A program made the translations under genes and the position numbers. From NCBI RefSeq assembly GCF_900111005.1, contig NZ_FOFV01000030.1, positions 1-63,362 of the forward strand: a stretch of 63,362 bases of DNA, in the 5' to 3' direction. The notes below the pieces were generated by a model that saw nothing but the letters and a program-made list of their open reading frames with translations, was not told where the DNA came from and made no database searches. Source of the stretch: Lentzea albida. Its GTDB lineage: Bacteria; Actinomycetota; Actinomycetes; Mycobacteriales; Pseudonocardiaceae. How positions within the stretch are numbered: position 1 is the first letter of the stretch; every line of letters begins with the position of its first letter. Below are positions 25,142 to 34,653 of the stretch, piece after piece.

Positions 25142-25855
25142 TCAGCCGTTCTCCGCGAACCCGATGTCCGCCAGCATCTGGTCCAGCATGCTGTCGAACA
25201 TCGGCTCCGGGTTGCTCACCGCGAACGGGAACCGCCCGAACACCTCCAGGGCCACGTGTCCGTACAGCCGCACCCACGACTGCACCACGTGGTAGATCTT
25301 CCCGAGGTTGAGCACCTCGTCCGCCAGCGTCACGCCGTGCTCCGCCACCGCGTCCCGCAGCACCTGCTGGAACCGCACCAGGTCCTCGTGCAACACGGCG
25401 GGCACCGGCTCGTCCACGTGGTTGGCGTCCTGGTTGGACGCGATCAGCGGCCCCGCCAGCTGCAGGAACACCGAGCCGAACTGGTCGGCCCCCAGCGGGT
25501 CCCGCGGGGAGGCGAACACCAGCGCGAACTCCTGCGGGTGGGCCAGTGCCCAGCGGCGGAAGGCGTGGCACACCGCGCGAACCTTGCACCCGACCTCGCC
25601 TGACGTGTCCGCGGCGAGGTCCGCGTAGAGGGCGGCGGCCATGTCCGCGCAGATGTCGTCGCAGAGCTGCCGCAGCAGGGCGTCGTGCGAGTCGTAGTAG
25701 CGGTACAGCGCGGGGGCGGTGATGCCTAGTTTGCGTGCGATCGCACGGAGGGTAACCGCATCTTGGCCGCTTTCGACCAAAAGGGCGCGGGCCGCCTGCC
25801 GAATCTCACGCTCGGTCTCGGCGCGGAGTCGTTCTCGGCGAGTGGCCTCGGTCAT
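25142..25855 (-). CDS. TetR family transcriptional regulator (repressor of the MMPL gene)
   Basis: A 237-residue regulator. The N-terminal helix-turn-helix spans TLRAIARKLGITAPALYRYY (about residues 35-54), and the C-terminal ligand domain looks like the WHG/TetR_C_13 type (CHAFRRWALAHPQEFALVF). It diverges from the MMPL transporter across 112 bases that hold an inverted repeat, so it probably represses both itself and the transporter in response to a lipophilic ligand. Confidence 0.88.
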   Translation of the reverse strand: MTEATRRERLRAETEREIRQAARALLVESGQDAVTLRAIARKLGITAPALYRYYDSHDALLRQLCDDICADMAAALYADLAADTSGEVGCKVRAVCHAFRRWALAHPQEFALVFASPRDPLGADQFGSVFLQLAGPLIASNQDANHVDEPVPAVLHEDLVRFQQVLRDAVAEHGVTLADEVLNLGKIYHVVQSWVRLYGHVALEVFGRFPFAVSNPEPMFDSMLDQMLADIGFAENG

Positions 25856-25905
25856 ATGTCACTCCATCGGGTTGTAGACCCCGTCCACCGCCCCGTACGG
25901 TTTTA

Positions 25906-25930
25906 GTGAACGGTGTTTACAAGAGTTCAC
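25906..25930. promoter_or_regulatory. TetR operator candidate
   Basis: GTGAAC and GTTCAC form an inverted repeat with thirteen bases between them, centred in the gap between the divergent tetR and MMPL genes. A TTTACA at 25915-25920 within it may be a promoter element. Confidence 0.55.
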
Positions 25931-25967
25931 GGGATTTACAGCACGGTAACCCAGGAGGCCGTCGTCG

Positions 25968-28091
25968 ATGTTCGCGAAGTGGGGCTCTATCGCATATCGC
26001 CGCCGGTGGGTGGTGTTGATCGCGACCGTACTGCTCGCGGTGCTCGGCGGCGTGTGGGGCATCGGCGTGTTCGACAAGCTCAGCCAGGGTGGCTACGAAG
26101 CTCCTTCCAGTGAGGCTGCGCGGGCCGACAAGGTAGCCGAGGAGGCGTTCGGGCGGCAGAACGGTGATGTGATCGTCATTTATCGTGGCGATTTCGCGAA
26201 TCCGCTCGAGCTCAAGAAGATCGCCGACCACATCAGCGGCTTCCCGAAGGACGACGTGCTCAAGGCCGTCGGTCCCGTGCCGTCGGACGACAAGCAGCAG
26301 GCGCTCGTCGCCATCACGCTGACCAGCGGTGACTCGAACGAGCAGATCAAGCAGTTCCAGGACGTGGAGCCGCAGCTCGCGATCGACGGCTTCAGCCGGC
26401 AGGTCGGTGGGCTCGTGCCCACCCAGAAGGCCATCAACGACATGTCCCAGGAGGACCTGACGCGCGCGGAGATCTTCTCGCTGCCGCTGGTCCTGCTGCT
26501 GCTGGTGGTCATCTTCGGCGGACTGGTCGCGGCCAGCCTCCCGGTCGTCGTCGGCGGCCTCGCGATCATGGGCGCGCTCGGCGTGCTGCACGCCGTGGCC
26601 CTCTTCGCCGAGGTCAACTCGTTCGCCGTCAACGTCGCGTCGCTGCTCGGCCTCGGCATGGCGATCGACTACGGGCTGTTCATGGTCGGCCGGTTCCGCG
26701 AGGAGCTCGCGCAGGGACGGACGACCGAACAGGCCGTCGGACGCACGGTCGCGAGTGCGGGCCGCACCGTCGTGTTCAGCGCGACGCTGCTGGTCATCGC
26801 GCTGGCCGGGTTGCTGCTCTTCCCGCACGGCTTCCTGAAGTCCCTCGCGTACGGCGGTGTGGCGTCGGTCGCGATCGCGGCGCTGGTCTCGATCACGCTG
26901 CTGCCCGCGTTGCTGGGTGTGCTGGGCAAGCGGGTCGACAAGCTCGCGATGCCGTGGCGCAAGAAGGAGCCGAGCGAACGCGGCTGGCGCAAGCTCAGCG
27001 GCGCGGTCATGAAGCGCCCCGTGCTGATCGCCGTGCCGATCATCGGTGTGCTGATCGCGCTCGGGTCGCCGTTCCTCGGCGTGCAGTTCGGCCAGGTCAC
27101 CGAGAAGGTCCTGCCCGAGGGCAACGCCGTGCGCGTGGCCACCGAGAACATCAACCAGAACTTCTCCGCGCTCTCCAACACCGGCTTCAAGGTCGTCGTC
27201 CAGGGCGGTGAGCAGGCCGCCGTCCAGGAGTTCCTGGGCAAGGTCGGCAACGTGCCCGGCGTCGGCGAGGTCCAGCCGACCGGCTCGGACAAGGGCGTCA
27301 CGGCCGCGTCCGCCGGTCTGGAGAACGACGCGCTGAGCGAGGAGTCGAAGCAGGCGCTCAAGGACGTCCGCGCGCTCGAGCCCCCGGCCGGTGCCGAGGT
27401 GCTGATCGGCGGCAACACCGCGGTGGTCAGCGACTCGCTCGACGCCATCGCGGACGGCCTGCCGTTGATGATCACGCTGCTGGTCGGCGCGACGCTGGTC
27501 CTGATGTTCCTCGCGTTCGGCTCGGTCGTGCTGCCGATCAAGGCGGTGGTCATGAGCGCGCTGTCGCTGTCGGCGACGTTCGGCGTGCTGGTGTGGGTGT
27601 TCCAGGACGGCCACGGCGCCGACTGGCTCGGCGTCACGCCGGGGCCGCTCGAGTCCGGCATCGTCGTGCTGATGGCGGCCATCGTGTTCGGTCTGTCGAC
27701 GGACTACGAGGTCTTCCTGCTGTCCCGCATGGTCGAGGCCCGCGGCCAGGGCGCGACGACGGAGGAGGCGGTGACCACCGGGCTCGCCAAGACCGGCCGC
27801 GTGATCACCTCGGCCGCGCTGCTGCTGATCGTGGTGACGGGCGCGTTCGCGTTCTCGCAGGTCGCGATGATGCGGTTCGTCGGCGTCGGCATGATCCTCG
27901 CGCTGGCGCTCGACGCCACCGTGGTCCGCATGCTGCTCGTGCCGGCCGTGCTCAAGCTCCTCGGCAACGCCGCGTGGTGGTCACCCGGCCCGCTCAAGAA
28001 GATCCAGGAACGCCTCGCGCTTCACGACGAGCCGGTGGACGACCTGGACGACTTCGACGACGAGGTGCGCAAGCCGGTCCCGGTCGGCTGA
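25968..28091 (+). CDS. MMPL family RND transporter
   Basis: A 707-residue transporter with the two-fold RND layout: helix 1, a periplasmic loop, helices 2-6, a second loop (about 375-480) and helices 8-12. Proton-relay motifs are GLGMAIDYGLFMVGR and FGLSTDYEVFLLSR. MmpL proteins export lipids or drugs; the cargo is unknown and no MmpS partner is nearby. AGGAGG at 25953-25958 fixes the ATG. Its last 70 bases overlap the convergent beta-propeller gene. Confidence 0.95.
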   Translation: MFAKWGSIAYRRRWVVLIATVLLAVLGGVWGIGVFDKLSQGGYEAPSSEAARADKVAEEAFGRQNGDVIVIYRGDFANPLELKKIADHISGFPKDDVLKAVGPVPSDDKQQALVAITLTSGDSNEQIKQFQDVEPQLAIDGFSRQVGGLVPTQKAINDMSQEDLTRAEIFSLPLVLLLLVVIFGGLVAASLPVVVGGLAIMGALGVLHAVALFAEVNSFAVNVASLLGLGMAIDYGLFMVGRFREELAQGRTTEQAVGRTVASAGRTVVFSATLLVIALAGLLLFPHGFLKSLAYGGVASVAIAALVSITLLPALLGVLGKRVDKLAMPWRKKEPSERGWRKLSGAVMKRPVLIAVPIIGVLIALGSPFLGVQFGQVTEKVLPEGNAVRVATENINQNFSALSNTGFKVVVQGGEQAAVQEFLGKVGNVPGVGEVQPTGSDKGVTAASAGLENDALSEESKQALKDVRALEPPAGAEVLIGGNTAVVSDSLDAIADGLPLMITLLVGATLVLMFLAFGSVVLPIKAVVMSALSLSATFGVLVWVFQDGHGADWLGVTPGPLESGIVVLMAAIVFGLSTDYEVFLLSRMVEARGQGATTEEAVTTGLAKTGRVITSAALLLIVVTGAFAFSQVAMMRFVGVGMILALALDATVVRMLLVPAVLKLLGNAAWWSPGPLKKIQERLALHDEPVDDLDDFDDEVRKPVPVG

Positions 28092-29101
28092 GGCGGGAAG
28101 GCGACCACGGCCGCGTCGAACGGACGCGGCCTCGCCTCCTGCAGCTCACCCGTCTTCATCCGGTACGTGGTGAGCACCGCGTTCGTGCTGTCCAGCACCG
28201 TCGTCGTCGCGCCGGTCGCGAGGAAAACCCTCGTGTCACCCGGCGCGATGGCGACGCTCGGCGAGTCGATGGACAGACGTTCGCGCACGGTCATGGTCAC
28301 CGCGTCGACCACCACGACCGAACGCTCCTTCGGCAGCGTCAGGTAGAGCGTGGCGCCGTCCGGGGTGACGGCGATGCTGCCCGCTCCCCTGCCGACCTCC
28401 ACCGCGCCGACGACCTGGTTCGTGGTCGTGTCGATCACCGACAACGTGCCGGGCGTGGTGCTCCCGAGCCGCAGGCCGCTCACGTAGAGCCGCTTGCCGT
28501 CCGGGGAGAGCGCGAGGTGCTGCGGCAGTCCGCCGACCTGCACCGTCGACGTCTGGAACGCCGTGGCCGTGTCGATCAGACCGACCGTGCCGTCCTGCGA
28601 GTTCGCGACGTAGAGGACCTTGTTGTCCGGGTGGACCGCGAGGCCCTGCGGCTGCCCGCCGGCCTTGACCACCGCGACCAGCTGGAAGTTCTCCGGGTTC
28701 ACCACCGCGACGCCACCGCTCGCCGAGACGTAGAGCCGCTGACCGTCCGGGCGCATCGCCGCGTGCGAGAGCTGGACCTGCGTGAACAGCCTGTCGACGA
28801 TCTCGCCGGTGGACGGGTCGACCGCGGTGATCGCGCCCGTCCACCCGTTGACCACGTAGAGGCGCCGTCCGTCGGGGGACACCGCGACGCCCGTCACGCG
28901 CCCGCCGGTGTCGGCCTGCACGAGAACGGCACCGTTGCGGGTGTCCACGACCTGCACGAGACCGGTCTTCCCCACCACGTACGCAAGCGGTGAAACCGAT
29001 GCGGAGGAAGTGGTCGTGTAGTCGTGTCCCTGGTGGACACCCGTCGCCGCGAAGGCCGCTGAGAGCGCTAGAACCGCGGCCACGAGGCGTGGCTTTGCCA
29101 T
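28022..29101 (-). CDS. Secreted YncE-like beta-propeller protein
   Basis: A 359-residue protein with a signal peptide (LVAAVLALSAAFAATGV) and seven or so YVTN-type blades with recurring motifs: SPDGRRLYVVN, RPDGQRLYVSA, HPDNKVLYVAN, SPDGKRLYVSG, TPDGATLYLT. Such propellers usually bind proteins or ligands outside the cell. The last 24 residues are Ser/Arg-rich low complexity and are encoded antisense to the MMPL C terminus, so the natural end may have been extended by a lost stop. Confidence 0.85.
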   Translation of the reverse strand: MAKPRLVAAVLALSAAFAATGVHQGHDYTTTSSASVSPLAYVVGKTGLVQVVDTRNGAVLVQADTGGRVTGVAVSPDGRRLYVVNGWTGAITAVDPSTGEIVDRLFTQVQLSHAAMRPDGQRLYVSASGGVAVVNPENFQLVAVVKAGGQPQGLAVHPDNKVLYVANSQDGTVGLIDTATAFQTSTVQVGGLPQHLALSPDGKRLYVSGLRLGSTTPGTLSVIDTTTNQVVGAVEVGRGAGSIAVTPDGATLYLTLPKERSVVVVDAVTMTVRERLSIDSPSVAIAPGDTRVFLATGATTTVLDSTNAVLTTYRMKTGELQEARPRPFDAAVVAFPPQPTGTGLRTSSSKSSRSSTGSS

Positions 29102-29195
29102 ACGGCCGATGGGAACACTTCCGGGTGCTTTCGATCCACTTCAGTCACTCGGTCGAGGGAAATCTTTGCCTGGACGTAGTAAGACCGCGGTCCGG

Positions 29196-31247
29196 TCACG
29201 GGTTCCTCGCCGACGACACCAGCTTGGCGTACCGGGTGCCCGCGGTGAGCAGGACCAGACCTGCACCGAGGAACGCCAGCACGCGGGCGATGCCGTCGAG
29301 CGCGGAGAGGTCGAACAGCACCAGCTTCAGCACCGCGGCGGCCACCAGGACGAGGCCGGAGATCCGCAGCGCCTTGTTGTTGATCCCCTTGACCAGCAGG
29401 AACAACGCGGCGATCGTCCACGACACGGTGACCACCGAGTGTCCGAAGAGGAACCCGGTCTCGTCCGGCGACACGAGCAGCGCCGCGCACAGCACCACAC
29501 CGGCCGCGCCGTAGAGCATCACGAGCGCGGACACGATCCACGGGAACGGGTGCCTCGCCGGCTCGCGCAGCACCTGCATCTTCAGCGCGGCCCACGGCAG
29601 CACGGCCGCGAAGACGGCCAGCACGATCGCCGTCACCAGACCGGCCGCGTAGTCGCCCGGCGTGACGTCGGCGAAGAACCGCGGTTCCTCGACCAGCCAG
29701 GTGATCGGCACGGCCAGGCCGATCGCCATGAAGAAACCGACGAGCCCGAACGCGATCGAGCCGACGAGTGCGCTCTTCTTGTTCAGCCGGGCCGCGAGGA
29801 ACGCGAGCAGCACCGCCTCGGCCAGCACGATCGCCGTGCGGACGTTGCCGTCGAGCGCGATCACCGTGGTCTGGAACAACGCGAGCATGCCCGTCGCACC
29901 GGCCGCCGTCGTGAACGCACGCGGCAGGTCCGGCACCATCCAGATGGCCAGCAGCACCGCGGCGACCGCACCGGCGAGGACCGAGTTGACCGGGTCGGAC
30001 AGCAGCGTCGTCGCGAACAACGACGGCAACGCCGAACCCGCCACCAACGCGATGGCGACGACGTCGTCGGGACGCTTGCGGATCGTCAGGAACGCCACGG
30101 CGATGCCGACGACGGTCGTGGCCGCCGCGATGCCCACGACGGTCCACTCGAACGAGCGCGGAATCGCGTTCGCGGTGGTGAGCAGCGAGGCGAGGATCGG
30201 CGGGAACCCACCGGCGATCGCGAGACCGGGCCAGTTCCGCCTGAGCTGGACGGGGGTGCTGGCGAGCTTCAGGACCAGCAGGAACGCCACCAGCAGCGCC
30301 GAGAAGCCCTCGGTGATGATCGGCGCGCAGAACGCGCACGCCGCGACGACGGCGACCGCCAGCGCCTGCGACTCCCACTTCAGGGCGAGCACGACACCGG
30401 AGGCCGCGACCCCGAGCCCGAGCACGAGCCCCACGCCTTCCGGCAGGTAGTGGTAGAGGCTCGTGGCGGCGATGACGTCCAGGTAGAGCCCGGCGAAACC
30501 GGTGAACACGAGCGCCATCGCCCCGGTCCGGCCGGCGGGGTTGCGGTGCAGGCGCATGCCGATGCCGACCATCGCGGCACTGACCACGGCACCGCCGAGG
30601 ACGCGCGGCAACGGACCGAGCCAGCCGCGCTGCACGGCGAGGACCAGCAGCAGGACGAACCCGAGCACGGTGATCGCGCCGCCGACCCAGGCCAGCAGCT
30701 TGGCGCCGGCGCCGTCCTTGCCGAGCTTCTCGAAGAGGGTTTCGCGCGGGGGCTGCGGGGCCCACGGCTGCTGCTGCTGCTGCTGCTGGGGCCACCGCTG
30801 GCCGGGCGGAGGCGGCGGGAACTGGGCGCCGGGCGGGGGCGGCTGGTGACCGGGGACCTGCTGGCCGGGCACCTGCTGACCGGCGGGAGTCGGCGGCAGC
30901 TGGGCGGACGCGGCGGCCTGCGACGACCAAGGGTTCGGCGGCTGCGGCACGCCCGTGACCTGCGGCGGAACCCCGACAGGCGGCTGGTGCGGAACCCCGG
31001 CAGGCGGCTGGTGCGGAACCCCAGCAGGTGCCTGCTGCGGCAGGCCGACGGGCGGCTGCTGCGGCACCCCCGCGGGCGGCGTCGGGACGGTCGTGGCAGG
31101 CGGCTGTGCCGCTTCGGGTGCCTCGGCCACTGCCACCGAGGCGGAGTGCTCGCGCATCTCCGAGCTGATCGTCGAGAGCCGCTGCCCGATAGCGGCGAGC
31201 TCCAGGGCGAGGCGCTGCTCGTACCCGAGGCGATCCTGTCCGTCCAT
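29196..31247 (-). CDS. DUF2339 multi-pass membrane protein with Pro/Gln-rich N terminus
   Basis: A 683-residue protein. A short coiled N-terminal helix (residues 1-35) is followed by a long Pro/Gln/Gly region (about 45-165) with repeated VPHQPPAG/VPQQPPVG units and a run of seven glutamines. About twenty transmembrane segments of the DUF2339 domain come next. The function is unknown; the long cytosolic tail suggests protein binding. ATG 31247 is chosen because upstream in-frame sequence would cross the rbs promoter. It diverges from the ribose operon. Confidence 0.85.
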   Translation of the reverse strand: MDGQDRLGYEQRLALELAAIGQRLSTISSEMREHSASVAVAEAPEAAQPPATTVPTPPAGVPQQPPVGLPQQAPAGVPHQPPAGVPHQPPVGVPPQVTGVPQPPNPWSSQAAASAQLPPTPAGQQVPGQQVPGHQPPPPGAQFPPPPPGQRWPQQQQQQQPWAPQPPRETLFEKLGKDGAGAKLLAWVGGAITVLGFVLLLVLAVQRGWLGPLPRVLGGAVVSAAMVGIGMRLHRNPAGRTGAMALVFTGFAGLYLDVIAATSLYHYLPEGVGLVLGLGVAASGVVLALKWESQALAVAVVAACAFCAPIITEGFSALLVAFLLVLKLASTPVQLRRNWPGLAIAGGFPPILASLLTTANAIPRSFEWTVVGIAAATTVVGIAVAFLTIRKRPDDVVAIALVAGSALPSLFATTLLSDPVNSVLAGAVAAVLLAIWMVPDLPRAFTTAAGATGMLALFQTTVIALDGNVRTAIVLAEAVLLAFLAARLNKKSALVGSIAFGLVGFFMAIGLAVPITWLVEEPRFFADVTPGDYAAGLVTAIVLAVFAAVLPWAALKMQVLREPARHPFPWIVSALVMLYGAAGVVLCAALLVSPDETGFLFGHSVVTVSWTIAALFLLVKGINNKALRISGLVLVAAAVLKLVLFDLSALDGIARVLAFLGAGLVLLTAGTRYAKLVSSARNP

Positions 31248-31302
31248 GTGATCAGAGTGAGGCAGCGCACGCCCGGTGACATCCGTACACCTACTCATCC
31301 GC

Positions 31303-31331
31303 TTGACTAGATCCATGTGTAATCGATTAAC
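31303..31331 (+). promoter_or_regulatory. rbs operon promoter with LacI-type operator
   Basis: TTGACT (31303-31308) is a good -35; the -10 region falls on the perfect 10-bp palindrome TAATCGATTA (31320-31329), whose central CG is typical of LacI-family operators. Transcription would start close to GTG 31341, so rbsR may be leaderless and self-repressed. Confidence 0.65.
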
Positions 31332-31340
31332 TACTGCTCC

Positions 31341-32315
31341 GTGACGACCATGAAGGACGTCGCGCAGCACGCGGGCGTGTCGACGGCCACCGTGTCGCGC
31401 GTGCTCAACGGCCATGCCGCGCCGACGCCCGAGACCCGTGAACGGGTGCTCGCCGCGATCGAGGAGCTCGGCTACCGGCCCAACGCGCTGGCGCGGTCCC
31501 TGCGCACCACCAGCACCCAGACCCTCGGTCTGGTCATCAGCGATCTGCTGAACCCGTTCTTCGCCGAGATCGCCCGGGCGGTCGAGGACGAAGCCCGGTC
31601 ACACGGCTACTGCGTCGTGATCGGAAACGCCGACGAGAGCGCCGAGCAGGAGGCCACCTACGTGCGCACCCTGCTCGACCGCCGGGTGGACGGCCTCCTG
31701 CTGTGCCCCGCGACCGACGACCCGAGTCTGGTTCGCGAAGTGAGCGCAGGCGGCGTGCCCGTCGTCCTGCTGGACCGGACGGTCAAGGGCGCCACATGCC
31801 CCGTCGTCCGGGCCGATGGCAGCGAGGCGTTGACCGCGCTCGCCCGGCGGCTCGTCGGCGCCGGCCACACCCGCATCGGAGTGATCGCGGGTCCGCCGAA
31901 CACCTCCACCGGAAGAGAGCGGACCGACGTGCTCACGGGGTCGCTCGGCGGCCTCGCGCAGGTCGTGCACGGCGACTTCCGGCAGGAGAGCGGCAGTCAG
32001 GCCGCCGCGAAGCTCCTCGACGGCGGCGCCACGGCACTCGTCGCGATGGACAACCTGATGGGGCTGGGCGCGCTCGGCGAGATCCGGGCCCGCGGCCTGC
32101 AGATCCCGAACGACGTCGCGCTCGCGGTGTTCGACGACCAGCCGTGGTTCCCGCTGCTCGACCCGCCGATCACGGTCGTCGCGCAGCCGACCGTCGAGAT
32201 GGGCAGGGCCGCCGCCCGCAGCCTGCTCGCCCTGATCAACGGCCAGCAGCCCGACGACGTCCGCCTGACCGCGAAGCTCGTGCTGCGCGGCTCGCTCGGG
32301 GAGGCCGAGCTGTGA
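31341..32315 (+). CDS. rbsR: LacI family transcriptional regulator, ribose operon repressor
   Basis: A 324-residue LacI-family repressor. The N-terminal helix-turn-helix and hinge are DVAQHAGVSTATVSRVLNG and YRPNALARSL, and the periplasmic-binding-like ligand domain contains GLVISDLLNPFFAEIARAVE. It heads the operon and probably responds to ribose or a phosphorylated derivative. The start is GTG 31341 or ATG 31350; no ribosome site is seen. Its stop overlaps the rbsA start (GTGA). Confidence 0.9.
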   Translation: MTTMKDVAQHAGVSTATVSRVLNGHAAPTPETRERVLAAIEELGYRPNALARSLRTTSTQTLGLVISDLLNPFFAEIARAVEDEARSHGYCVVIGNADESAEQEATYVRTLLDRRVDGLLLCPATDDPSLVREVSAGGVPVVLLDRTVKGATCPVVRADGSEALTALARRLVGAGHTRIGVIAGPPNTSTGRERTDVLTGSLGGLAQVVHGDFRQESGSQAAAKLLDGGATALVAMDNLMGLGALGEIRARGLQIPNDVALAVFDDQPWFPLLDPPITVVAQPTVEMGRAAARSLLALINGQQPDDVRLTAKLVLRGSLGEAEL

Positions 32316-33721
32316 ACGCCCTGATCACCGCCCGCGGGATCACCAAGCACTTCGGCGCCACCAAGGCGTTGGACGGCGTGGACCTCGACATCAACGCGGG
32401 TGAGGTCCACGTCCTGCTCGGCGAGAACGGCGCGGGCAAGTCCACGCTGGTCAAGGTCCTCGCGGGCATCCACGGCCACGACGCCGGCACGATCGAGGGC
32501 CGCGCCAGCCTCGCCGTCATCCACCAGGAACTGGCGCTGGTACCCGAACTGTCCGTCGCCGAGAACCTGTTCCTCAACCGCCTCCCCCGCAGGTTCGGCT
32601 TCGTCGACCGCGCCGAGATGCGCCGCAGGGCACCGGAACTGCTCCGGAAAGTCGGCCTGAACGTCGACCCGGACGCCAAGGTCAAGGACCTCGGCATCGC
32701 CCAGCAGCAGATGATCGAGATCGCCCGCGCGCTCGACAAGGACACGAGCGTGCTGATCCTCGACGAGCCGACCGCGGTCCTCACCGACACCGAGACCGAC
32801 CGGCTGCTCGAGATCATGGCCCAGCTGCGCGACAACCGCGTCGGGCTCGTCTTCATCACCCACCACCTCGACGAGATCCAGCGCGTCGCCGACCGCATCA
32901 CGGTCCTGCGCGACGGGCGCAGCGTCGGCGTCCTCGGCCCGAGGGCCACCACCCAGCACATGATCGAGCTGATGGTCGGCCGCCCGATCGACGAGCAGTA
33001 CCCGCGCGCCCGGCAGCGTCCGGGCGCACCGCTGCTCCACATCCAGGGCCTGACCAGGCGCGGGGTGTTCGAGGACGTCACCATCGAGGTCCACGCGGGT
33101 GAGGTCGTCGGCATCGCCGGACTGGTCGGCGCGGGCCGCACGGAGGTCGCGCGCGCCGCGTTCGGCGTGGACGGCTACGACCACGGCACGGTCGCCGTCG
33201 ACGGGAAGCCGTTGCCGCGCCACAACGTCCAGGCCGCGATCAAGGCGGGTCTCGGGCTCGTCCCCGAGGACCGCAAGGGCCAGGGCCTGGTCCTGACGGC
33301 GACCGTCGGCCAGAACCTCGAGCTCGTCACGCTCGACGACCGCGACGAGAAACGGCTCCACGACATCGCGGGCAAGCTCCGCATCAAGGGCCGCGTCGAG
33401 CAGCCGGTGAAGGAGCTCTCGGGCGGCAACCAGCAGAAGGTCGTCATCGGCAAGTGGCTGCTGGCAGACCCGAAGGTGCTGATCCTCGACGAACCGACCC
33501 GGGGCGTCGACGTCGGCGCCAAGGTCGAGATCTACGAGCTGATCAACCGCATGACCGCGCAGGGCCGGGCCGTGCTGCTCGTGTCCAGCGACCTGCCCGA
33601 GGTGATCGGGATGAGCGACCGGGTCGTCGTCATGGCACACGGCCGCGTGGCCGGTGAGCTGCCCAAGGGCGCGACCCAAGACCAGGTGATGGCACTCGCC
33701 GTGCAGGAGATTCCAGCGTGA
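32312..33721 (+). CDS. rbsA: Ribose ABC transporter ATP-binding protein, dual NBD
   Basis: A 469-residue protein with two ATPase domains. NBD1 has GENGAGKST and LDEPTAVLTDTE; NBD2 has the signature SGGNQQKV and LDEPTRGVDVGAK. As in other sugar ABCA2-type ATPases, the Walker A of NBD2 is degenerate (GLVGAGRTE). It is about 30 residues shorter than E. coli RbsA (from memory): the segment between DAGT and the Q-loop IHQEL in NBD1, and the one before SGGN in NBD2, are contracted. It is coupled to rbsR and rbsC by four-base overlaps. Confidence 0.92.
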   Translation: MNALITARGITKHFGATKALDGVDLDINAGEVHVLLGENGAGKSTLVKVLAGIHGHDAGTIEGRASLAVIHQELALVPELSVAENLFLNRLPRRFGFVDRAEMRRRAPELLRKVGLNVDPDAKVKDLGIAQQQMIEIARALDKDTSVLILDEPTAVLTDTETDRLLEIMAQLRDNRVGLVFITHHLDEIQRVADRITVLRDGRSVGVLGPRATTQHMIELMVGRPIDEQYPRARQRPGAPLLHIQGLTRRGVFEDVTIEVHAGEVVGIAGLVGAGRTEVARAAFGVDGYDHGTVAVDGKPLPRHNVQAAIKAGLGLVPEDRKGQGLVLTATVGQNLELVTLDDRDEKRLHDIAGKLRIKGRVEQPVKELSGGNQQKVVIGKWLLADPKVLILDEPTRGVDVGAKVEIYELINRMTAQGRAVLLVSSDLPEVIGMSDRVVVMAHGRVAGELPKGATQDQVMALAVQEIPA

Positions 33722-34623
33722 GCACGATCAGCATTCGCAAGTACGCCAGCGAGAACGGCGCCCTCGCGGGGCTTCTGGTCCTCGCGCTGGTCATCGCCCT
33801 GATGCAGCCCGCGTTCCTCAACGCGCAGAACCTGCTCAACGTCGGCGTGCAGGCCGCGGTCATCGCGATCATGGCGTTCGGCATGACGTTCGTGGTGGTC
33901 GCGGGCGGCATCGACCTGAGCGTCGGCAGCATCGCCGCGCTGGCCGCGATGGTCGGCGCGCTCACCGCCGGACCGGTCGGGCTCCTCGTGGGTGCGTTGT
34001 GCGGTCTGGTCAACGGCGCGCTGATCAGCTACGGCAAGCTGCCGCCGTTCATCGCGACCCTGGCCATGCTCAGCGTCGCCCGCGGTCTCACGCTGGTGTT
34101 CTCCGAGGGGCAGCCGCACGAGACGGACGAGCTGGTCACGTTCCTCGGCTCGAACCTCGCGCCCAGCCTCCCGTTGCCCTTGCTGCTGATGCTCGCGTTC
34201 TTCGGCGTCACGGGCCTGATCCTCACGCGCACCAACCTCGGCCGCCGCATGTACGCGATCGGCGGCAACGAGGAGGCCGCGAAGCTCAGCGGCATCGACG
34301 TGCGCCGCAACAAGCTCTGGATCTACGCGCTCTCCGGCCTGTTCGCCGCCGCCGCGGGCCTCGTGCTCGCGGGACGGCTCGGGTCCGCCGGTCCGCAGGC
34401 CGCGGCCGGTTACGAACTCGACGCCATCGCCGCCGTGGTCATCGGTGGTGCGTCGCTGTCCGGTGGCGTCGGCCGCGCCACCGGGACGTTGGTCGGCGCA
34501 CTCGTGCTCGCCGTCCTGCGCAACGGCCTCAACCTGCTGCAGGTGCCGCCGTTCTGGCAGCAGGTCGTCATCGGCGTGGTGATCGCTCTCGCCGCGCTGC
34601 TCGACTCACTTCGCCGTCGCTGA
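33718..34623 (+). CDS. rbsC: Ribose ABC transporter permease
   Basis: A 301-residue inner membrane permease with eight to ten hydrophobic segments. The signature VVAGGIDLSVGSIAAL and the coupling motif GGNEEAAKLSGIDVRRNK are typical of RbsC/AraH permeases. It forms the channel with RbsA and receives sugar from RbsB. The GTG overlaps the rbsA stop by four bases. Confidence 0.94.
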   Translation: MSTISIRKYASENGALAGLLVLALVIALMQPAFLNAQNLLNVGVQAAVIAIMAFGMTFVVVAGGIDLSVGSIAALAAMVGALTAGPVGLLVGALCGLVNGALISYGKLPPFIATLAMLSVARGLTLVFSEGQPHETDELVTFLGSNLAPSLPLPLLLMLAFFGVTGLILTRTNLGRRMYAIGGNEEAAKLSGIDVRRNKLWIYALSGLFAAAAGLVLAGRLGSAGPQAAAGYELDAIAAVVIGGASLSGGVGRATGTLVGALVLAVLRNGLNLLQVPPFWQQVVIGVVIALAALLDSLRRR

Positions 34624-34653
34624 GAAAACCCGCAACAGGTAAGGAACACACCA

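Noticed and set aside
31703..33721. RbsA start far upstream within rbsR
   Set aside because: The upstream part is an Arg-rich shadow of rbsR; GTG 32312 overlaps the rbsR stop and gives a normal RbsA N terminus.
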